From assembly GCA_903913355.1 (NCBI GenBank), contig CAIWKU010000276.1:1-7383 (forward strand): DNA of 7,383 bases, given 5' to 3'. The translations under genes and the position numbers were made by a program. The notes beneath the pieces are model-generated. The model was not told where the DNA came from and searched no databases. It saw nothing but the letters and a program-made list of their open reading frames with translations. Shown one piece after another: positions 1-5,269 of the stretch (position 1 is the stretch's first letter; each line of letters starts with the position of its first letter). Source of the DNA: an uncultured Bacteroidota bacterium (GTDB lineage Bacteria > Bacteroidota > Bacteroidia > Chitinophagales > Chitinophagaceae).

Positions 1-1
1 A

Positions 2-328
2 AAGGGAAATTTCGTGCGAAAGGAATTACCATTTAACCTCCAGTTGTCTCCCATTTTTGCTTTTCAGCAATTAGACAAATCAGATCAATTTATTGCAGGA
101 GGTAATTTTTTTGATGTAGTTCCATATGAGGGCTTTTACGATGCAGCTTCCTTAACATCTTTTACGGCTGGCGGGACTAAGAATAATAGCCAGATTCAGA
201 ATGCCAAAACGCTGGATATATTCGGACAGGTTCGTGACCTTAAGTTGATTCACACTGCTAAATATGGCCCGGTTTTAATTGCGGCCAAAAATAATGCCCG
301 GCTGGAATTTTATAAAATTGCGCATTAA
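2..328 (+). CDS. VCBS/FG-GAP-like beta-propeller protein, C-terminal fragment
   Basis: This is the 3' end of a gene that starts upstream of the window. The reading frame is open from base 2 to the TAA at 326-328, giving about 108 residues. A GTG at 14 lies in this frame, but it falls inside a continuous protein segment and has no supporting leader, so I do not take it as the start. The visible part reads like the last propeller blades of the VCBS/FG-GAP (ASPIC/UnbV-type) proteins common in Bacteroidota. It has a segment near 'LQLSPIFAF', then an 'AGGNFFDVVPYEGFYDA' blade, a 'GQVRDLKLI' strand and a closing 'AKNNARLEFYKI' strand. In related genomes such proteins often sit between SusC/SusD pairs and glycoside hydrolases, and are thought to be outer-surface proteins; a glycan-binding role is inference. 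No export signal can be seen because the N-terminus is missing. The stop lies 11 nt before the next gene, consistent with one operon. Confidence 0.72.
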   Translation, partial: KGNFVRKELPFNLQLSPIFAFQQLDKSDQFIAGGNFFDVVPYEGFYDAASLTSFTAGGTKNNSQIQNAKTLDIFGQVRDLKLIHTAKYGPVLIAAKNNARLEFYKIAH

Positions 329-339
329 TTCAAGTGATC

Positions 340-2028
340 ATGAAAACTAAGTATAGTAATATAAAACCGGTACTCCTGCTTTTTTTGTGTTTGGCTTGTA
401 AAAAATCTAATACATCCAATGCACAAACAACCCCGCCTCCTAATTTTTCAATTAGTCAGACATTGATAGATAATAATTCTACATCGGTGGGAATTACTTA
501 TAGTGTTTCTGTACAGCCTGTTATTTCATTCCTGTTTACTGCACCTGTGAACAGACAGCTAGTGGCTACTAATATTGTTTTGAAGGAGCTTACTACCAGC
601 AATAGTATACCCTGCACGATTGGATATGGAAAGGGAGATAGTATCGTGACTATTCAACCCCAGGCGAAGTTGAACTATTTGGCAAAATATACAGCAACGG
701 TTTCTTCAAAACTTTTATCAGGAGCAGGAGGGAATCTAACGGCTGGATCTGATTGTGCGTTTGTAACTAAAATTGATTCTACCAACAAATTTCCTGCAAT
801 ATCCGATACCGCTTTACTTACGCTGGTTCAGAAGCAGACATTCAAATATTTTTGGGATTTCGGGCATCCAGTTTGTGGAATGGCACTAGAAAGAAATAAT
901 GGGGATAATAATGTGGTTACTACAGGAGGTACGGGGTTTGGTATTATGGCAATGATAGTAGCAACGGATCGGGGGTTTATAGCGAGGACGGATGCAGTGG
1001 CCAGGTTAACAACCATTGTTAATTTTTTAACCAATCATTGCCAGAGATGGCATGGAGCATTTTCGCATTGGATAAATGGGAATACCGGACTTACTGTTCC
1101 ATTCGGGAATAATAATGGCGCCGATATCGTAGAAACTTCTTATTTGATGCAAGGTTTATTAACAGCCAGACAGTATTTTAATACCACTTCGGGTAATGAA
1201 AAATCTTTACGAGACAGCATCAATTCAATATGGAATAAAATTGAATGGAACTGGTTTACCCAGAATGGTACACAAAAAGGGATTTACTGGCAATACAATC
1301 CTTCTTTTTCCAATCTATCAGATATCTGGAGCATACCTGTAACTGGTTGGAATGAAGCGTTGATTACTTATGTGTTGGGGGCATCTTCAACTTCGTATCC
1401 GATAACAAAAGATGTATATGATATTGGATGGGCTAAGAACGGTTCTATAAAAAATGGCAGCAGTTATTTTGGTATCTCGCTTCCCCTGGGAGAGAGTTAT
1501 GGAGGCCCATTGTTTTTCGAACATTATTCATTCCTGGGAATCAACCCTAATGGGTTAACGGATACCTATGGGAATTATCAGACACAAGTAACTGCTCATT
1601 CATTAATCAACTTTAATTATTGTGTGAATAATCCCAAATATTATTTTGGATACAGTAGCACTTGTTGGGGACTAACTGCCAGCGATATTTCAGGAGGATA
1701 CACGGCCAGTTCTCCAACCAATGATGGTGGTAATATTGCCCCTACAGCTGCCATCTCTTCTTTGCCTTATACACCCATTCAATCCATGAACGCCATCAAA
1801 TATTTTTATTACACGATAGGAGACAAGATTTGGAAGGATTATGGATTTGTGGATGCTTTTAATTTAACCAGCCTTTGGTACGCTGATTCTTATCTGGCCA
1901 TAGATCAGGGCCCCATTATCGTAATGATAGAAAATTACAGGACTGGCTTGCTCTGGAATCTTTTTACTTCCTGTCCGGAAGTAAAAGCTGGTATGAAGAA
2001 TTTAGGATTTTCTGCACCTTATTTATAG
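340..2028 (+). CDS. GH144-type endo-beta-1,2-glucanase-like lipoprotein with N-terminal Ig-like domain
   Basis: A 562-residue protein of the 'glucoamylase-like' Pfam group now classed as GH144, whose characterised members cut beta-1,2-glucan (sophorooligosaccharides). I chose ATG 340; an in-frame GTG at 334 would add only two residues. The N-terminus is a lipoprotein signal: basic Lys2/4/9, hydrophobic residues 10-19 and Cys20 with Ala at -1, although the -3 position is Cys rather than Leu. Residues 21-31 are a polar linker. An SbsA/Big_5-like Ig domain follows to about residue 150. The alpha/alpha-barrel then shows family blocks: FKYFWDFGHP 168-177, LERNN from 183, HGAFSHWIN 238-246, DIVET 262-266, WGLTASD 443-449, PTAAISSLPYTP 468-479, and LAIDQGP followed by MIENYRTGLLW from 519. 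The C-terminus looks complete. I do not assign catalytic residues. Likely role: first cleavage of beta-1,2-linked glucan at the outer membrane. The beta-1,2 specificity is inferred from family membership. Confidence 0.85.
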   Translation: MKTKYSNIKPVLLLFLCLACKKSNTSNAQTTPPPNFSISQTLIDNNSTSVGITYSVSVQPVISFLFTAPVNRQLVATNIVLKELTTSNSIPCTIGYGKGDSIVTIQPQAKLNYLAKYTATVSSKLLSGAGGNLTAGSDCAFVTKIDSTNKFPAISDTALLTLVQKQTFKYFWDFGHPVCGMALERNNGDNNVVTTGGTGFGIMAMIVATDRGFIARTDAVARLTTIVNFLTNHCQRWHGAFSHWINGNTGLTVPFGNNNGADIVETSYLMQGLLTARQYFNTTSGNEKSLRDSINSIWNKIEWNWFTQNGTQKGIYWQYNPSFSNLSDIWSIPVTGWNEALITYVLGASSTSYPITKDVYDIGWAKNGSIKNGSSYFGISLPLGESYGGPLFFEHYSFLGINPNGLTDTYGNYQTQVTAHSLINFNYCVNNPKYYFGYSSTCWGLTASDISGGYTASSPTNDGGNIAPTAAISSLPYTPIQSMNAIKYFYYTIGDKIWKDYGFVDAFNLTSLWYADSYLAIDQGPIIVMIENYRTGLLWNLFTSCPEVKAGMKNLGFSAPYL

Positions 2029-2032
2029 AATG
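2026..2032 (+). other. Tight stop/start junction between GH144 and GH30 genes
   Basis: The TAG stop (2026-2028) and the next ATG (2030-2032) are separated by a single A. No recognisable Shine-Dalgarno lies in the preceding AT-rich bases. This is the usual layout for translational coupling by terminating and restarting ribosomes. Two further in-frame ATGs at 2042 and 2048 could also serve as the GH30 start, so the exact start is not settled by sequence alone. The coupling is inferred. Confidence 0.5.
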
Positions 2033-3502
2033 GAAAATAGTATGAAAATGGACTTTGGCAAAGAAAAATTTTATTTGGTTACAATTTTTATCACGACACT
2101 TTTATTAAATGATAATTGTTCGAAAGGTAGCGGTGGATCTAATAATCCACCTTCAACTACCCCGATTAGTATACCTGCTTCAATAGATTCATGGCTTACC
2201 TATGGAGATCAATCCATATTATTACAAAAGCAGGTAACACCGCTCAGTTTTAATAATTCCCCCAATACGAATGTGTTTATTGATGTTGACTCAACCGTGA
2301 CCTATCAATCCATTGATGGGTTTGGGTATACTTTAACGGGAGGTAGTGCTACGGTAATTAATCAACTGAATCCTACCGATAAGGCAAGCTTATTACAGGA
2401 ATTATTTGGAACGGGTACGAATGCTATTTCTTTAAGTTATTTACGTATTAGTATTGGATCGTCTGATTTGAATGCAACTACGTTTAGTTACGATGATTTG
2501 GCCAATGGGCAAACCGATACTTTGCTAACTAATTTCAGTTTGACGAATGATAAAACGGATCTTATTCCCTTATTGCAACAAATACTTCAAATTAACCCAT
2601 CCATAAAAATCCTGGCAACCCCCTGGTCCGCGCCGGTTTGGATGAAGGATAATAATAGCACTGTTGGCGGAAGTTTACAAACACAATATTATAAAGTATA
2701 TGCCCAGTACTTTATCAAATATATTCAGCAAATGAAAGCTCTGGGTATCACAATTGATGCTGTAACACTTCAAAATGAGCCATTAAACCCTAATAATAAT
2801 CCCAGTATGCTGATGACCGCCCAACAGCAAACGGATTTTATCAAAAATTATGTTGGACCAGCTTTTCAGGCGGCAAATATTAAAACCAAGATCATCACTT
2901 ATGATCATAATTGTGATCAACCCAATTACCCTATAACGGTTTTGAATGATGCGATTGCTGCTTCATTTGTTGACGGATCAGCTTTTCATTTATATGCTGG
3001 AGATATTAGTGCATTGTCTACGGTACATACTTCTTTCCCGACAAAGCAATTATATTTTACTGAGCAATACACCGCATCAACCGGTGATTTCGGTGGCGAT
3101 TTGAAATGGCATTTAAAAAATGTGATCATCGGATCCATGCGAAACTGGAGTCGCAATGCTTTGGAATGGAACCTGGCTAGTGATGTAACATATAGTCCTC
3201 ATACAATTGGTGGATGCACTACCTGTAAAGGGGCACTTGTGATCAGTTCTGGTGTTAGCAGAAATGTCGGCTACTATATAATCGCCCATGCTTCAAAATT
3301 CGTTCCTCCCGGGTCGGTAAGAATTTATAGTAATCTTTCGGGTAATATTCAGAATGTGGCATTTTTGACACCTTCCGGGCAAAAAGTATTGATTGTGGAA
3401 AACGATGGTTCTGTACCAGCCTCTTTCAATATTCGGTATAAAACTACCTGGGCACCGGCTACTTTGCCCGCTGGAGCAGTGGCAACCTATGTTTGGCAAT
3501 AA
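2030..3502 (+). CDS. GH30 family glycosidase (beta-1,6-glucanase/glucosylceramidase-like)
   Basis: A 490-residue clan-A (beta/alpha)8 enzyme. Family blocks in order: IDGFGYTLTGG from residue 95, TPWSAPVWMK 197-206, LQNEP with the predicted acid/base Glu250, YFTEQ with the predicted nucleophile Glu345, LEWNLASD 378-385, and a GGCTTC motif with Cys396 and Cys399. From about residue 410 to the end is the small beta-sandwich typical of GH30. The closest described activities are endo-beta-1,6-glucanase (GH30_3) and beta-glucosidase/glucosylceramidase (GH30_1). I favour beta-1,6-glucan because the neighbours are glucan enzymes, but the subfamily is not proven. The N-terminus has a hydrophobic stretch 14-26 and then NDN-Cys30-SKGSGGSNN. 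The linker resembles a lipoprotein, yet Asn at -1 and -3 is a poor lipobox. Starts at Met5 (2042) or Met7 (2048) would also give a signal-like N-terminus. The gene starts 1 nt after the GH144 stop and ends 19 nt before the next gene. Confidence 0.87.
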   Translation: MENSMKMDFGKEKFYLVTIFITTLLLNDNCSKGSGGSNNPPSTTPISIPASIDSWLTYGDQSILLQKQVTPLSFNNSPNTNVFIDVDSTVTYQSIDGFGYTLTGGSATVINQLNPTDKASLLQELFGTGTNAISLSYLRISIGSSDLNATTFSYDDLANGQTDTLLTNFSLTNDKTDLIPLLQQILQINPSIKILATPWSAPVWMKDNNSTVGGSLQTQYYKVYAQYFIKYIQQMKALGITIDAVTLQNEPLNPNNNPSMLMTAQQQTDFIKNYVGPAFQAANIKTKIITYDHNCDQPNYPITVLNDAIAASFVDGSAFHLYAGDISALSTVHTSFPTKQLYFTEQYTASTGDFGGDLKWHLKNVIIGSMRNWSRNALEWNLASDVTYSPHTIGGCTTCKGALVISSGVSRNVGYYIIAHASKFVPPGSVRIYSNLSGNIQNVAFLTPSGQKVLIVENDGSVPASFNIRYKTTWAPATLPAGAVATYVWQ

Positions 3503-3521
3503 AGTGAAAAGTAAAAGTGAT

Positions 3522-5252
3522 ATGAAAAATAAGGTAATTATTATCTTTTTCCTGTTATCGGGATTAATGGGGTATACACAACAAAAAACCTATTGCAATC
3601 CTATTAATTTAGACTATGGATATACGCCCATACCCAATTTTAGTGAATGGGGTAAACACCGTGCTACAGCAGATCCGGTAATTGTTAATTATCAAAATGA
3701 GTTTTATTTATTTTCCACCAATCAATGGGGTTATTGGTGGAGCAAGGATATGGCAAACTGGAAATTTATTTCCAGAAAATTTCTCCGACCCTGGAACCAG
3801 GTATATGATGAACTCTGTGCACCTGCCGTTGGCATTATCGGGGATACGATGATCGTTTTTGGGTCAACCTACAATAAAAATTTTACGGTTTGGATGAGTA
3901 CTAACCCAAAATCGAATGAATGGAAACCACTGGTAGATTCTTTTGAAATTGGAGGATGGGATCCCGCTTTTTTTACGGATGATGATGGAAAATTATACAT
4001 GTATAATGGAAGCAGTAACCGGTTTCCATTATATAGTATTGAATTAAACAGAAAAACATTGCAACCAATCGGTACCCGGTTGGAAACTTATTTATTAGAA
4101 CCTGACAGATATGGCTGGCAAAGATTTGGGGAGCATATGGACAATACTTTTTTGGATCCTTTTATGGAAGGATCATGGATGACCAAGCATAATGGCAAAT
4201 ATTATCTCCAATATGGCGCTCCGGGAACAGAAATGAGCGGATATGCGGATGGGGTGGTGGTAGGTGAAAAACCCATCGGTAATGTATTTACTCCTCAATC
4301 TGATCCTTTATCATTTAAGCCCGGTGGCTTTATAAGAGGTGCCGGACATGGGGCAACATTTACAGACAACCAACAAAATTACTGGCATGTGAGTTCTATG
4401 GTGATAGCTGTCAAAAATAATTTTGAAAGAAGGCTGGGTATTTGGCCCGCAGGTTTTGATAAAGACGATATCATGTTTTGCAATACTTCATTTGGCGATT
4501 ACCCGCATTATTTGCCAAATACCAGGCAGTCGGGAGAGTTTACTGGCTGGATGCTATTGAATTATAATAAACCTGTTTCAGTTTCCTCTACACTAGGCTC
4601 TTACTCGTCGAACAATGCGGTTGATGAAAATATCAAAACCTATTGGAGTGCGGCAACAGCTGATAAGGGAGAATGGATTGAATCTGACCTGGGAGTGGTT
4701 TCAACAGTGCATGCAATTCAAATCAATTATGCCGACCAGGATGCTGAATTTCTGGGAAAGCGAACAGATATTTATCATCAATACAAATTGTATTCTTCTG
4801 TTGATGGAAAAAAATGGGATGTTCTGGTTGATAAGAGTAATAATAAAACGGATATCCCTCATGACTACATCGAATTGGAAAAAACAGTACAGGCCAGGTA
4901 TATAAAACTGGAAAATATTCATATGCCCACTGGCAAGTTTGCCATCAGCGGCTTACGGGTTTTTGGAAATGGAAGTGGTACCAAACCTAATGCGGTAAAA
5001 GATTTTATGGTGTTACGTACAGAAAAGGATAAGAGAAGCGGCTGGATACGCTGGGCACCATCAAATGATGCATTTGCCTATAATGTCTATTATGGAACGG
5101 CACCGGGTAAATTATACAACTGCATCATGGTGTATAATAGCAATGAATATTGGTTTGCCGGGATGGATAAGAACAAAACCTATTATTACCAGATACAGTC
5201 AATCAACGAAAATGGCATATCTGACAGATCAGAAATACGTAAAGTTGAATAA
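3522..5252 (+). CDS. Secreted GH43-like glycosidase with F5/8 (discoidin) and FN3 domains
   Basis: A 576-residue exported enzyme. I chose ATG 3522 because it begins a clean signal peptide (MKNK, hydrophobic 5-17, probable cleavage near residues 17-20). The frame is open further upstream, but that part overlaps the GH30 gene and would bury the signal. Residues ~22-345 form a GH43-type five-bladed propeller. The three expected acidic residues are visible: Asp51 in ATADPV (general base), Asp147 in GGWDPAFF followed by TDDDGK (pKa modulator), and Glu216 in FMEGSW (general acid). Residues ~349-483 are an F5/8 type C/CBM32-like sandwich, and ~488-576 an FN3 domain. Known GH43 enzymes act mainly on arabinose-, xylose- or galactose-containing glycans, so the substrate here is unknown. 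The usual WAPxV block reads CAPAV (Cys99), which marks it as divergent. Absence of a lipobox suggests a periplasmic or secreted enzyme. Confidence 0.82.
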   Translation: MKNKVIIIFFLLSGLMGYTQQKTYCNPINLDYGYTPIPNFSEWGKHRATADPVIVNYQNEFYLFSTNQWGYWWSKDMANWKFISRKFLRPWNQVYDELCAPAVGIIGDTMIVFGSTYNKNFTVWMSTNPKSNEWKPLVDSFEIGGWDPAFFTDDDGKLYMYNGSSNRFPLYSIELNRKTLQPIGTRLETYLLEPDRYGWQRFGEHMDNTFLDPFMEGSWMTKHNGKYYLQYGAPGTEMSGYADGVVVGEKPIGNVFTPQSDPLSFKPGGFIRGAGHGATFTDNQQNYWHVSSMVIAVKNNFERRLGIWPAGFDKDDIMFCNTSFGDYPHYLPNTRQSGEFTGWMLLNYNKPVSVSSTLGSYSSNNAVDENIKTYWSAATADKGEWIESDLGVVSTVHAIQINYADQDAEFLGKRTDIYHQYKLYSSVDGKKWDVLVDKSNNKTDIPHDYIELEKTVQARYIKLENIHMPTGKFAISGLRVFGNGSGTKPNAVKDFMVLRTEKDKRSGWIRWAPSNDAFAYNVYYGTAPGKLYNCIMVYNSNEYWFAGMDKNKTYYYQIQSINENGISDRSEIRKVE

Positions 5253-5269
5253 CCGAAAATAAATTAAGT

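Noticed and set aside
334..342. In-frame GTG at 334 as an alternative start for the GH144 gene.
   Set aside because: It adds only two residues ahead of ATG 340. ATG is preferred, and MKTK is the usual start of a lipoprotein signal.
828..1034. Minus-strand open frame opposite the GH144 gene (also 3293-3499, 4701-4922, 5203-5484, 5553-5825, 6124-6378 and 6270-6506).
   Set aside because: All lie opposite well-supported genes, show no recognisable family features, and have no spacing or leader suggesting expression.
2902..2919. TGATCA-TAATTG-TGATCA near-palindrome inside the GH30 gene, resembling an operator.
   Set aside because: It lies well inside a conserved coding region with no gene start near. 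Each arm is itself a six-base palindrome, so chance is a sufficient explanation.
3393..3521. Upstream extension of the GH43-like reading frame into the GH30 gene.
   Set aside because: It would overlap the GH30 coding region by 110 nt and bury the obvious signal peptide beginning at ATG 3522.
3503..3521. Possible promoter or terminator between the GH30 and GH43-like genes; the 5253-5269 gap was considered too.
   Set aside because: The gaps are only 19 and 17 nt, with no hairpin and no space for a Bacteroidota -33/-7 promoter.
4615..4905. Plus-strand open frames inside the GH43-like gene (4615-4905, 5065-5262) and the GH3 gene (6966-7190).
   Set aside because: They are out-of-frame readings of regions where the main frame encodes clear F5/8, FN3 and GH3 domains.
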